Of a DNA stretch of 64,000 nucleotides, positions 1-18,136 are shown in pieces. This stretch comes from Trichoplax adhaerens. Taxonomy: Eukaryota > Placozoa > Uniplacotomia > Trichoplacea > Trichoplacidae. The translations under genes and the position numbers were made by a program. Every line of letters starts with the position of its first letter. Position 1 is the stretch's first letter. Below the pieces are notes generated by a model. It was not told where the DNA came from. It made no database searches and saw nothing but the letters and a program-made list of their open reading frames with translations. Location: positions 2,270,152 through 2,334,151 of the forward strand of contig NW_002060944.1 in the NCBI RefSeq assembly GCF_000150275.1. Reading direction: 5' to 3'.

Positions 1-742
1 GCCACTTATACTCTACAAAGCTATAAATCGTAGTTGGTAAAACGATAGTGTATGATCCTACGTTGTACGTAAACCAACATCAGGCAGCTTCATTAAATTT
101 GGATAGGCCTTGCTCTCGTATTACTGCTGTTTCGTTCACTTTCATACATCTAGTATCTCACGTATAAACAATCTATTATCTTGGCAATCCTCTCTGACTC
201 GTTGAGTTAGTACTGGACATTACTTGTTCTTGTAAATTGTATTTAAATTGTATACCTATGAATGAAAATATGGTGACCGAGCCAGATATGCTGGTATAGG
301 GTATAATAAATTTGATAATTTAGCTCTAATACATGATACAGTATACAGTAGTTAAAAAATGATGTGCAATCTCAGTAAATATGAACGCATTCATTCAAAT
401 GATGTTTGTAGATACGAGTATTACTTCCGATCGTACTGAAACTTAGATGAGCCGTGAATGTGACCGTAACTGTGTCGATCAAACCGATCAGCTTACGGGT
501 AGACTTTGGTCTATGCGATTGAATAGCGCAGATTCTCTACAAGAATTCTCCTTTGATGCATTTATTAAGCTCATATGCATCACTGGTAGTTTTCATTTTA
601 AATTATATATTAGATCAATGATTGACTGAATCTAAAGAAAATTCCTTGTTTAGGATTTCCTTGTTTAGATTGTGAAATTTATTTATGGTCTGTTGCTTTC
701 GAATTCGTTTCTACCATTAATTCCTTTTGTACTTTTGCATAG
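1..742. other. Left edge, upstream of first placed ABCF1 exon
   Basis: AT-rich sequence with no exon I can place with confidence. A short ATG-initiated stretch at 258-293 is followed by a GT, but its phase (0) does not match the first supported ABCF1 exon at 743, which needs an incoming phase of 1. The true first exon may lie here, or left of the window. The 60-codon open frame at 447-629 has no recognisable content. Confidence 0.4.
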
Positions 743-5575
<4,833 letters not shown>

Positions 5576-7977
5576 ATTTGCTTTGATAGCTGTAATGTAA
5601 CCGGCATTTAGGTATAACTTGAAACACTAAAGTGATCAAGGAAGCTATAAATTGATAGGTTCCTTGCATTGTATCTATTTTATTAAATTACCTTTGATCA
5701 GATGTTAACCTTCACTTTAGGTGAGTGATGATTACATTTGGGTAAAATTAGCTGTCTGGCTAGTAAAACTAATTACTATAGATTGATCAGATAGTTAATT
5801 TGATCTCAACGATGAACGACTATACAAACTCATTAAGTTGTATAATCAATTACTCGAAACCGACAACTGCCGCAAATGTAGTAATGACGTACTCATTTCT
5901 GCAGCTATTAATTCGATTAGCACAGAAATGCTCATCGAGGCACTGTTAATAAATCATCGAATGGATAATTACAATAAATAGCTTATGTAAATTAACCGTT
6001 AAACATGTATCGCAGATAGCAATACCTAATTATTACTTTTGGCAATTCTGTATTTACGGGTATGACAGAGCATCACTTTACTCCTTACCTCGTAAAGTAA
6101 TTATTATTAAATGTAAAACTCAGCAAAAGTATCAAAACCCGAAGGATAAGATCAACGTTTGTATTCTAAAGTATTATTTGGGTTTCTGATGATAACTATA
6201 AATTTTACTTTAAAAAGCAGCTATGAAATTAGTCTGCTCTAGCATATTCGCAACATCGTTGATAATAGACTAGGAAGGTAGATTGCAAAGATACACGTAT
6301 AATTGCAAAATCTATAATATCAGATTCTCCTTATCCTTTACTATAACTATTATATCATAGTGTTAGTAAAATTGAGCGATTTAAATGAGTAATTACATAT
6401 AGATTAATTTATGTTAATACTAGACAATCGATTCGATCTTTTTATTGTAGTAAATAGTGGTTAATAAAATCCAGATGTGTAGTTCATACATATATAATTC
6501 ATGGTCTATCTCACGAATTATTACTTATGTACAGTATAATACGTACTGCTATGTCGATATACAACACTTTAGCAATGACTACTAAACCCTCCTGTCCTAT
6601 CAAAACTGATATTCAAACTCTCTTCTCCAAAAATATAATATATAACATCTACCCTCGGATAGATTGATTAATTAATTAATTATATTATTCTACTTTTTAT
6701 ATAATATATATTTGTGAAAGCTGTCTGTACCCTTATTTGACCTAACCACTCCACAGATGTTATGCTTATTCAATAATTATGTATTATAAAAGAGCATACT
6801 GTAGATCATCGTACTCACGCGTAATCAGACTGAGTCATTCAGATTGCTAACAATTCACTACCTGTCACATCGCAGTGCAGTACAGTACAGTAATGTGTAA
6901 GAACTAAGAAGTCATGGTCTTGGGAATCAGTCCGCACTTCGCGAATACCATAGCTGATAACTAGAATCCTGTTTAGCTGTCAGTTTCTTGCAACCAGATA
7001 TGATGTACACTTGTACAGCACGCGCATTTAATGTTAATGTACACGAGATAGATATCATGAATCTAATATATCACTTTGCTATATGAAATATATCGGCTTG
7101 TACTTTAAAACTTAATAACTCGGCGAAAAAATTGTGGGAAAAGGTTTATTAGAACTGAACACTTCATGCTACGTTCGTAACATAAATTAATTACGTGTTT
7201 TAATGAGATCGTGGAAATAGGCAGTTCTAAGTGTTTAGCGATTAATATGTAATCGAGTATTATAATATGGTATGATGGTATAGTACGGACGCAAAGTTCA
7301 GCTAATTGTGTAGCAATAGCTAAGTTATTGCCAAGTCCCACGTTCATTTCAAATTCTGACGTTGCAGAGCACGACCGTAGACTACTTTAGTACACGCTGT
7401 CGGTACTATGGTACTGTGATTACTCCATAGTACTGTACAGTACAGTACAATGTACATATCAGCGTTGTTGATAATACTGTACACTGTAATGTTTAATGTA
7501 CTGTATAGTCGCAGTTCATTTTCATTTTTACTACTGTGCTGTACAGTAGTAAAAATGCACTGCACTGTACTGTTAATTTACTAGTTATACAGTACAGTTA
7601 ATACTGTACTGTATACTGTACTCTGTACAGTACAGTGTAGTCTGAAGCTGCTGATGCTAAAATACTGTACTGTACTGTACAGTATTGTGAAGTGCAAAAC
7701 ACAATGCTAAGTAATCATGTACAGTACAGTACTGTATTCACATTACAGTACCCTGATTCCGCGAATAACTTGCGTATAAAAAGACAAGTTCAGAAAATCG
7801 AATTAGTAGTTTTTAATTTTTAAGTCAGGTACTGTATTGTACTGCTGTTCCTGTTAATGCGTAGTTCTCAACAGTGATCGAATTATGCGAGGTGCGCTAA
7901 ATTAATTAAAGATTGAAAGTGATATAGTTAGCAACTCTAGTCCTAATACAGAAAGCATACAGTAAAACGCAAGAAAT
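5576..7977. other. Intergenic ABCF1-NPDC1
   Basis: No coding exon recognised. The left two thirds is plain AT-rich sequence. The right third (about 6870-7850) carries a cluster of GTAC-centred palindromic words just upstream of NPDC1. Open frames at 7105-7347, 7344-7565 and 7906-8106 on the minus strand look like chance frames; two of them cross the repeat or the NPDC1 first exon. Confidence 0.6.
6870..7850. repeat. WGTAC palindromic cluster upstream of NPDC1
   Basis: Dense, irregular runs of AGTAC/TGTAC pentamers forming words such as TACTGTACAGTA and TACAGTACTGTA, which are their own reverse complements. The densest part is 7430-7740. It ends about 130 bp before the NPDC1 start codon at 7978, so it lies in the expected promoter region. 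Same family as the clusters near 27000, 33150, 40100, 46050, 49800 and 52750. Confidence 0.85.
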
Positions 7978-10900
7978 ATGGAGTTTAAATGGAATATATT
8001 TCTGGTACTGTTCATAGCTACCCTGTCGTCGTGGCCCGTCCATGGCTGTAAGTAATGTACTTAAACTATGCACTAAACAGTGACATACCCCTGAACACCG
8101 CTTCATCGTTTATAATTTACACACTCGTATTATTAGTCGATTTTTGAAATTTAAAAAAATTTTTCGCTTCATTATCGTTCTGTCGCTAATTACTAATACT
8201 GTGCAATACTACATCATGAATTTAATTTGTTATTCGTAGTATTCAAAAGTTTGAACTTTCGTAAAATACTTAAAAACTAGTAATAATTGATCTTGATCGC
8301 TCTTTACTAGTTACATGCCCATCAAAGTTGACGTGCGACAGATTGCATCGATTGGAATGTTTTTACCCGAACATTGAATGTGGTCGGTGTAAGATTAATT
8401 ATCAAGAACTGAATGGCGCTTGTATTTTAGGTAAGTGTATCTTTATATTTGCAGTACTATGCACCATCGGTTATATACCCGTACAATATATCTGTACGAA
8501 TCATTAACTATTTACTAGCAGCCCCCATCGGCCGTTAATTGCTTTATTTCTCAACCTACAGTATTTGAGGGTTTACTGGCATAAATTTTTGTTTTGTGAA
8601 GAAATAATTAGTTACACATATTATAAATTATCAATCCTGCTAGCTATCAGTACAGTACAGTTCTCTAACTTTCTCTGTTATGACTACAAATTTTATGTTT
8701 TACCAAACTCTGTTACGGCGACGCAAACGTTTTAAATTTTTTATCCCTGACGTGCCTGAGAAAAAATACCGTATAGCTTTCATACCATCAATACGAATAT
8801 TCTATCAACTATTCTACCGAATAATTCTATTAAATTCGCTTTCTTAGTTTTCTGACATCTTAATCGGATCAGTATTCGATTATAATTATTAATGTCATTA
8901 TATATAAAAAGAAATAAATTCTCCGACTAAGCCATTTTGCTAACCAGTGATTGGCCTACGTTTTTGTACTGCAGTCTAATAATTGTGTAATCATAAACTG
9001 CTTGCACATATTCTGAGCTTCTGACATTCCATGATCACGCAGGAAATAAACAATTGCTGTGCTAACAAAAATAACCTTGTTTGCATAACTAAAATGGCAT
9101 CAGCCAATATTCAATAACTAAATCTACTATAAATAATTACAAAATACGTACAGTACATTATCCGTATAAGACGATTTAAGTTCATAAAATAGAATAATAC
9201 GCTTTATATTATTTATGGCATCATCCCATACGAATACGTATTCTTAGTATTACAATTCATTCGTTACTACGGTGTTAAGGTACTCACTAAACAAAAACGT
9301 ATTGTAAATTACACGGTACCCGTAGCATAACGTACTGTACATACTGTATGTATATTTGAAATTTGCAATGGTTCAAAGATCTTTCAAACGAAAGGATCTA
9401 GTGAACGACGTGATTGTCATATCTCCTCTTTATACTTTCCTGCCACCCATTAAACCTCTAATTTAGCTCGCGTAAGTTCAATCAAGAATGTAGTTCTTCC
9501 ATTTACGTAGAAATTTCTATTGCAGATATTTGCTTTTTTAGTCTTTCAAGCAAGGGCTTACCGTTAATTAATTAAATTAAAATATTGGTGATATTACTTA
9601 TTCCGATTTTCAATCGATATAAATATCAAAATTATAATAGTTATCTCTATTTAGACATAACGGAAATTAATTTTTTGCGTTATAAATAATATATGCATGT
9701 GTGTTCTCCCAAGTCAATACAGCTAATTTAAAATTTAAGAAAATAAATAATTATTGGCTATAAATTATACTGTATTCGTTGTGGAAGCAATACGCGTACT
9801 CGTAGCGATACGCTATAAGGGCTCGGTACTCAGCAACCCAGCTGGTTTCCATGCCAATATCCCGAATTCAGTATGTCAAAATTAGTTAAAGTCATCAACA
9901 CTATAATCTACTGTACATATTCTTAATGAAGCGCTGATAATGTAAGTATTGCAAGGGTAAACATTAGCCTGATATTCGAATGAACGGGTAGTTTACTAGT
10001 TTCTTGTAATTGTAAAGTGTAACTGTATCGATTGATATACTGTATACCAATTCTGATAACTGAAGTAATTCAGCTAAATTTAAATGAGCTATGATCACTG
10101 AATTACGAGCAATTTAGTAATTCGTGAAACAGAACTTGAGATACTTATTAAGTGCGTACTGTGTTATGATTATAATATAATATTTTGCCTACTATAGATT
10201 TCATAATCATTTTTATTGACTGCATATAGAAAACTGAAAAATTTTGATCCGAGTGCCTTGGTGTAGTACGTAATCGATATATAACAGTAGTAACATGTAG
10301 TACCATGAAACTCCTCTCATGTAGTTATCTGTTTGAGTACAGTACTGGTATACGGAAGACATTTGACAAGTTGTTATGCATTCGTAAGTAGCTTTCCATC
10401 AGAGTATTTATTGGTTTAGCTATTTGCAATGTTTAGAATAATGTAAGGCATACTTTATGAACTCGATCTCTAAAAAAATAGAATGAATAAATAAATCTAA
10501 GAGTCCATTCCTATACTGAAGGCCTTAACTACCGTATATCAGTAATGTATTATAATAAAATCTTACAAGCGCTTTATGAAGTAAGAAAGTAATGTTTTAT
10601 TTAGCGTAACATGACATTGGAGCATAATTTATTAATTCATTTCAGATAGTGCATCACCGCAAAGACGCTAGTATTCAAATTGGATTAATGATATAATTAA
10701 TTTATTCATAAATTAGTTGATCTCTAAAGCATATTAATAATTAATTTTCTCTTGGAATTAACTATAGACTTTTGTAGCATTCCAAGGCATAGATGTACTG
10801 AAAACGTGTGCTTTCGGTGCTTTCGCCTATGAAGTCTTAATGTAGTACTGTATAAAAACAATTTACGCAGCAGTTATGAGCAACAAAGTTTGTATTGTCT

Positions 10901-13900
10901 TACAGACGGTATCTCAAAAAGAAAACTTTTTACCGTCGCTGCTGTACAGTATGACACTACAGGACTAAAGCTAACAGCACATTCAATAGAAACAAATTAT
11001 TTGCGAGCTACATTTTTATTTAAAACCCATCGTTTTTCTGTACAAAATTTCTCTCTTCATTATTTCCCATGAATGTTACACATGCGATGTCATTACCATC
11101 CTTATTTGACGAGGTGCTGAAATTAGGAAAAAGTAGCTATAAATTATATATTTATTAACCTCTAGATCTCGGATGTACAGTACAGTAATACGCATATATG
11201 ATTAGGCTACAGCTTTGAAGTCGGTAAAAATCTTTACTAACAGTAGGATATTATTACTACTTTTTAAAAGAGCTCATTTAAGAGTACAGCATAGAATGAT
11301 TTACTACAGCTGCAACACTGCTTTACAGTACAGTATACCCGTATAGTAATTTACGCGTATTGATTGCAACGCGTAATTAGTATCAGAGATGGATTTGACC
11401 GGTTAGTATTATTAAGAATAAAACAGAAGTACTAAATACTGTTAAAACTACAGTAATGTACTGTGAATGCACGCGTATAAGATCGACACAATATTAGTGC
11501 TTTCCGACTGAACTTTAAATAAACAGTGATAAGATCGTTGAAATTCTTTTGCTTTCTTACAGTATTACGTATACCAATCTTATTAAACTGGCTCGTTCTG
11601 AGAAATTATTGCATTTATACTATACTGTCTCAATGTAACAGTGTCAACTCTAATTAATTACAATATTGCGCTACATAAATACTGGAATTCTACTGTAATA
11701 TTTAAGAAAATAATTACGCGTAATTCTAATTGACTTGTTTAATTCTACGAGACATACGGTATATTGTAAATTTTAAAGATGATTCTCAAGATTGCCCTGT
11801 AACCTAAAAACTTTAACTGCTTAGAAAAATCAATATACTCATAAATATATGATAAAAACTAACAAGAATCTAAACAGTGCGCTTTAGCGTGTTTAACAAC
11901 CATTGTCATTTTTAAGAACTATGCTATTACAAACAATTGTTATCTTTGAAAGTAATACTACTGTACTGTATAGCGGTAGTGAAATCTAGTAGCAGACTAG
12001 TAGCCATAGTCTTGACCTGTCTTGCTGTGAAGATTGGTCTCATTTTATTGTACTATACAACGCAGTAGAATTGACTTCCATCTGATTATGAGGCTAAACT
12101 GAAGCAAAGCCAAAGTATTAACTGTATTCTGTGACAATACTCTTGGTTAAAAATCTCTAAAAAAATCAACTTTGATTAAGTTTAGACAGAATTACGTAAT
12201 TTTAGCTGATGTTGCTAGTACATCTCACGGCCATAACACTGTATTTACTAGTGTAATTTCTGTTTAATGCACTAGCAACGCCATAAGGTGTATCACTAGG
12301 CGCAATTTGCTTTTGAAATCAATTTCGGATCAAATTGATATAAGAATACTGTTGATGCAGTGGATACTACCTTAGATATATTTTCATCAGTAGTGAGATA
12401 ACTTAGCTTTTATTATGGTTAAAATCTTTCAAATAAGCTAAAATATTGACAGAACTAGAAAAATGAGAATGTCAGAAGGTACTGTCGAGCTCTGGCGCCG
12501 TCTATATAACTGCGAATTCAAAACACCTGAAATTGCTTTATAACTTTGTTTCAAAAGTTTAATTTACTACTTGACCAAGATTCTTACATTATCATTTGTA
12601 ACCATTGCTATTCCCAGCTGCTAGTCCGCGGAATACCTTGCCACCTCAACTTGGTAGCACTACAAGTGGCGAAAACGATGTTACGGATAAATTGTATCCA
12701 TCGGATCGCACAACGACTATGGATGATATTGCTCTTAGGAATGCGTATTTTTTTGGTAAGGTTAAAAATATTTTATCTAGTTGTTGTTAGTCATGTCGTA
12801 TTAGAAACAGTTGCATGGAAATTTTAAAATGTCCTCTCATGTATTATTTATTTAATATATCTGTTTGAGAAAAGATACCCTTTTTAATGAATATTTGATG
12901 AAAAGTTACACATAAGTTGGCTGGAGAGTGTGCATATAGCCGATTTATTAGTAGTAAACTAGTGATTCAACTAAACTAGCTGATTCCGCATATCAGGCTG
13001 TTCAAGTAATTATAATCTTTGATACTTCTGATAATATAATAACTTTATACTCACCGATTCATCATTTAAATATCAGCCTTACCCACAAAATAGCACGTAC
13101 TATTGAATAAAAAGTAACTACGTCTCCGCCCGTGTTCAATCATTCGTACGAGAATTAGCTGAGAGTATGCTACTGTACTGTTATAAACGACATTCATTTA
13201 TTATAAATACCACTGACAAAAATTTTATACTAAACACGACCGTAATTGATTTACATAAAATATTATTTATTAAAGCATAGCGTACTGTATATGAAACTGA
13301 AACTGCAAATAATCAGTACTAATGATGAATCATTCTAGAACACTGTACTAAACAAATTGCAAAGTTATACCAATTTATTAAGTTACATCTTCGTGTTTTT
13401 AAATGGATCTTCCAATTTTGTCACTTTTACTACTAAAACAAGATTTATACTGCAATAACTTACCCATGATATGGTACTTGCATAAGTTATCCAGAATCCA
13501 GAGGGATAGCTAGAATTTAAGCACAGCGTGTATCGAAGCTTTGTGTTAATAATTTTTGAACTTTAAACCGACAAGTGTTCTAGGTTCTAAGACATTATTT
13601 ATACGTAGTGTATCTGGTGTCTCACTTATCAGTTTCATTAATAAATACGTATACAAAAAGTATTACTAGTTAAATTATAACGTGTTAGCTTTCCTGTTAA
13701 TTTGAAAATAATTATGTAGAGTCATATAATGTTAATTGTATTTATATTTCTATAATCTAATCTACTTAAATTATAGCTATGATTGCTGGCTGTACATTGC
13801 TTGGTGTTATTGCTATTATTGCAATCGTTTACTGCTGGTTTAAGTAAGTAGCATATAAGAAATCTAACCAACTGATATTGATACGTAATCACAAAAGTCT

Positions 13901-15042
13901 GTTGTAACACTTATGCTATTTGCTGGATATTTTTCATTTCCAATATTGATCGTTCAAACTACAGAAAACAATCGCAGATTATCCTAGTGTAGTAATATAA
14001 GATCACAACCTATACGTGTATTCGAGCATTCTAACGTACTATTTTTATTTATCAATCAATTAACTTAGATATAAAGTATTTTAATCATCTTTCCTGTCTG
14101 ATAATATGTTCAGTCTTTTTAAACTTTGTAATTTAGTGGTACTTATTATTTATTGTTCTAGGTCAAAGGAAGATAAGGAAAATCGACATACACTAAAGTA
14201 CCAAAAGATAACTCAAAAAGATTCATCTAAACTTAAACGGGACCAATTCGATGTATATATTTAAGAAAATTTTGCTAATATATTATTGATTAACTAGGAG
14301 AAACTAAGGATAGCTTTTGGTATAAAGGATAAGTTTTAAATCTAATAACTTTATGTACTGTAATTGATCTTTGTACCCTTGTACTTTATCTAAGGATACG
14401 GACTCTGGTCTAGCTGAAAGTGCTCAAGTTTTTCATTATCATCATCAAAAAAAGCAATTAGAGTCAATGGATAGGTAACTTCGAATATGAGTAGATCTTG
14501 AACAAGTACACTATTAATAATTAATATTTATAGCTAACGTTGTTACTTACAACTGAGATATAATCATATTTTACGAGTTATATAATACATAGAGAATTTG
14601 ATGTGATTACAATATATTCTTTACGTGACATAGAACGAAGGATATTGACTCCTTGGATATTGGTATGCCAGTAAGTGAAGATGATGTTGATGACAACGGC
14701 GATGAAACGGAAAATGAAGATGATTTTACGATGTATGAATGTCCTGGTTTAGGATCGGTAATGATTATTCTAAGAAACTATTTTTTGACAATAGATTCAT
14801 TCCCTGAAAGTACTATTCAACATGTAGCAGTTCGTAAATGAATCAGTTTAATATTCAAGTTAATTATATGATACATTCTATTATTAATATACTATACATT
14901 AGCTAATTTTATCCATCACTCGATAATTCTTCAGAATGGAGACGTCGAAGTTACCAACCCTTTATTTGAAGGAGAACTTACGCATCATCAACAGTTGGAA
15001 ATGAACGATTTAAATGCTCACCCAATTAATGTTGAACAATGA
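7978..15042 (+). CDS. NPDC1: NPDC1-family type I membrane protein
   Basis: Homologue of neural proliferation differentiation and control protein 1 (CAB-1/NPDC1 family), a small single-pass membrane protein. Eight exons with consistent phases: 7978-8047, 8311-8430, 12618-12755, 13777-13843, 14162-14252, 14395-14474, 14634-14757, 14935-15042, giving 265 residues (human about 325). Exon 1 encodes a signal peptide (MEFKWNIFLVLFIATLSS). Exon 2 encodes a short ectodomain with six cysteines, including the spacing TCPSKLTC and CGRCKINYQ. Exon 4 is one transmembrane helix (GCTLLGVIAIIAIVYCWF). The cytoplasmic tail keeps family signatures: AESAQVFHYHHQ, an acidic run followed by DDFTMYECPGLG, and NGDVEVTNPLFEGE. 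Intron 2 is unusually long (8431-12617). The ATG is the first in frame before the signal peptide. The assignment rests on tail motifs, because the ectodomain is poorly conserved in this family. Confidence 0.88.
8431..12617 (+). other. 4.2 kb NPDC1 intron 2
   Basis: This intron separates the cysteine-rich ectodomain exon from the rest of NPDC1 and is far larger than others in the window. It is AT-rich with short WGTAC words near 8651, 11175 and 11325. The open frame 10890-11072 shows no recognisable product. I see no transposon ends, coding exon on either strand or structured RNA. Confidence 0.55.
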
Positions 15043-18000
15043 GTGTAATTTAGAGTTTTAAATATTAACTTTGACATGAAGAGAAGACTTATATGTAAAA
15101 TAAACTTGATCTAGAGCATTCTCAAGGCACAGCTTATTAAATTATTACTCAAATTCTACGATATGATTATATTATCTGCAATTTACAACATCTAACATCC
15201 AAACAATGCAAAGAAATTACTTAAATGTTTACTGATAAATATTCCAAATCATTGTTACAAACTTCTATCAAAGTTTCAATATTTAAAGTTTATATTCCTC
15301 ACACTAAATAAAAATATTCTGTATTCAAATTTTAACCTTTGTTATAGAGCAGTAACTGAGTGCTAATTGAATATCGTGTCTCAATGTTAAATTCTACTAT
15401 ATGTAATTAAATTATCAGTATTAATATCATAGTTTGTGTTATAATTATAAAAATTTCAGAACTATAGATCAATAGCTGTAAATATAGTAATTACAACGAA
15501 ATTTTCAATTTATTCCTTAAGCACCCAGTACTACCGGAAAGATTGGTACTTTCTAATCAAACTTTAAAGTAAAACATGCTACTTTGTGAATGATTACTAG
15601 ATTACAATTCCTAAACATATCTGCTAAATTTATTAACTGAATAAAATAAAAATATTAATAAAGCCAGTACTAACTAGGATTTGTTGGTATCTCGAAAAAA
15701 AATCATATACAATTTTTATTTTCGTTCATAAAATTTATAAATCATTTTATTTACAGTATTCATTTTGAAATGATTACTGAATTCCCTGAAATTTCCCAGA
15801 AGTATAGGGATTTCCAAATTCGAGAACTTTACTTAAATTTGCGCCATAAATTTGTTATAATACATGATTACATGTACATAATATAATGAAGACTGTGACT
15901 AACGAATGTAGTATTCATTGTAGTACTATTCAAAATATATTTTATAAGCCTGCAACAAAAATCATCTCCAAATTTACAAACATTTTTTATTAATCCCAGC
16001 CATCAACGGTCCTCGCTGTCTTAAATTGAACACGTAATAACATTCATTTGCAACTTGCAAATTTTTATGTTGTAAACTGTTTTTTTAGTTCATATAAATG
16101 TGGAAACTGAAAAGAATTAAATACGCGCTCGACACAGATAGCACTACATATGTAAAAGTGAATACTGCTCTTTATTTATTGCGAAGTATACCTTATTATA
16201 AATCTCACTTCAACACATATCGTCATTGATTTAAACTATGCTCTAACGTCAAAATCCATAATTTTTACTCACATAACACATATCGCCACTGTACAATAGT
16301 ATGATACTGCATCATCGTAATGCAGCAATCATATGAACTGTATACTGTATTATTTAAAACGTTTAGATTCTTTGACAGTAATTACAACTTGCTAAAACTA
16401 TGTAACGGTTAAATTAACATTTGGATATCTCATTGATTATCGCATATCTTTATTGGCATTTCCGATATATCTTAAACCAGCATATTATAGTATTGCAGTA
16501 CAAGCATGACCTTACTCAATAAAAAATAGAATGAATACTCATATGATAATGAGTAGCCGCTCTTGAAAGCAAACTGCCTAAACGACTCCCACTGACTTTT
16601 TGATTTGCATTACTCTACGAAACCTTTCAGGTAGTCTAGATTATACCTAGAAGATCTCGTAAATTCATAAAAATAGCCTTTCACTAGCCATGCTGTCATC
16701 ACCCAAACTAAAATTAGACAGCTGTGCCTCTTACCCCACAACCAGGAAGACGTAGTGTGAAGGAGAAATATTTTATCGAATACGCATGCCATAGCTTATA
16801 ATTATACCATAACCAGGATCACAGATATCACTAAAGAATAAAAACGTACTGGTAATGTAACTGAAGTAATCTCGTATATAATAGACAAAAATGCAGAAGA
16901 CTGTGCTGTACACTAATACCAGAAGATAATAGAATTAACAGTAAAACTAGCCATACGCATATTATTCAATACTCCACAATAACAAATATTGATTCCCGTC
17001 AAATCCATACACTCGTTGTTGGTGAAACTCAAAAAGCAGACTGACCATCCAAAAGCGTGCTGCCGTGTTAAAAATATTACATTCTAATCATCAACCATGA
17101 GAACAGGATTTCTCGCAGTATGTTTAGTTGCTCGGTTGTTCTAACTAGTTTCTTGGTTAAGAATTATTTCATGATGAGATTAAGAAAAATCATTACTCAC
17201 TTGATTATCCCCAATTTATCGTATACGATAATATGTACTAGTACCGATTGAACTCACTTCTTTTCAGTTTTATTACACAGTACAGGATTTTATACGTCTC
17301 AGCTTTATAGATTGTACTATTATTATAAAACTAAAAAGTATTCTTTACTCGAACACTAGACGTTTTAGCTAAACGTGTACTTAAAGTCTTCCTATCCTAC
17401 TCTATTCTAAAATTGAGATAAAAAACTCAACCCTAAAACTAGAAAGCCATATAACTAACCATTTTTTCGTTAATTTTACTTAGTGAGATTCAATGGATAC
17501 TGTATATTAGACGTTAAGAGGATAGCTAAAGGTTCCCTTTACTCGCAGTAAAAATCACGATTATTTGGCGAAGGATCAGATTTAGATCATGCTGTAATTA
17601 ACTATTACTACTATCAAGCCACCAGTAAGATCGAACAGATATCTGAGATCATAATGGTAGCATCTTTTAAAACTTATTTACTAAAAATTTTGTAAAAAAT
17701 GTAACGCTATGGACTATGAACATTCCAAGAGAATCTATTGGATGAGCTAGAAATTAATAAATAAACAATTTAGAGGATTCCGCGCACATAACTTTCCGCG
17801 ATTTTAGGTTACCGAGGTCAATATTTGACCTCTTACAGCGTCGTTCTTTCACTATTCAGTGGACTATTCCTAATAGTGCATTGTTAAACTCATCTTTGAT
17901 CGAAATTTGAATCGACGTCTAATACACCTAGTAATCAACTACAGAAAATTTTAAAATTTTATTGGAAGTTAAAGACGAATAAATTATTATAATAAAATCA

Positions 18001-18136
18001 GGCCTAAGATCCATAAGTAACCTTTTTCCTAACAACATTGAATTGAAGCAAATGTTACTGGAATGATAGATTAATCTCAATCCGATAAAGCAGCAATAAA
18101 ATTTTTATTCGAAAAATCATTTTAGACTCCTTGAAG
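15043..18136. other. Intergenic NPDC1-laminin gamma
   Basis: About 3.1 kb of AT-rich sequence without a recognisable exon on either strand. A 60-codon hydrophobic minus-strand frame at 16610-16792 has no flanking exons or conserved motifs and is not called. Unlike most gene 5' flanks in this window, it has no dense WGTAC cluster. Confidence 0.55.

Noticed and set aside
258-293. Possible first ABCF1 exon (ATG followed after 12 codons by GT)
   Set aside because: It ends in phase 0 while the first solid ABCF1 exon needs phase 1, and the N-terminus is not conserved enough to decide.
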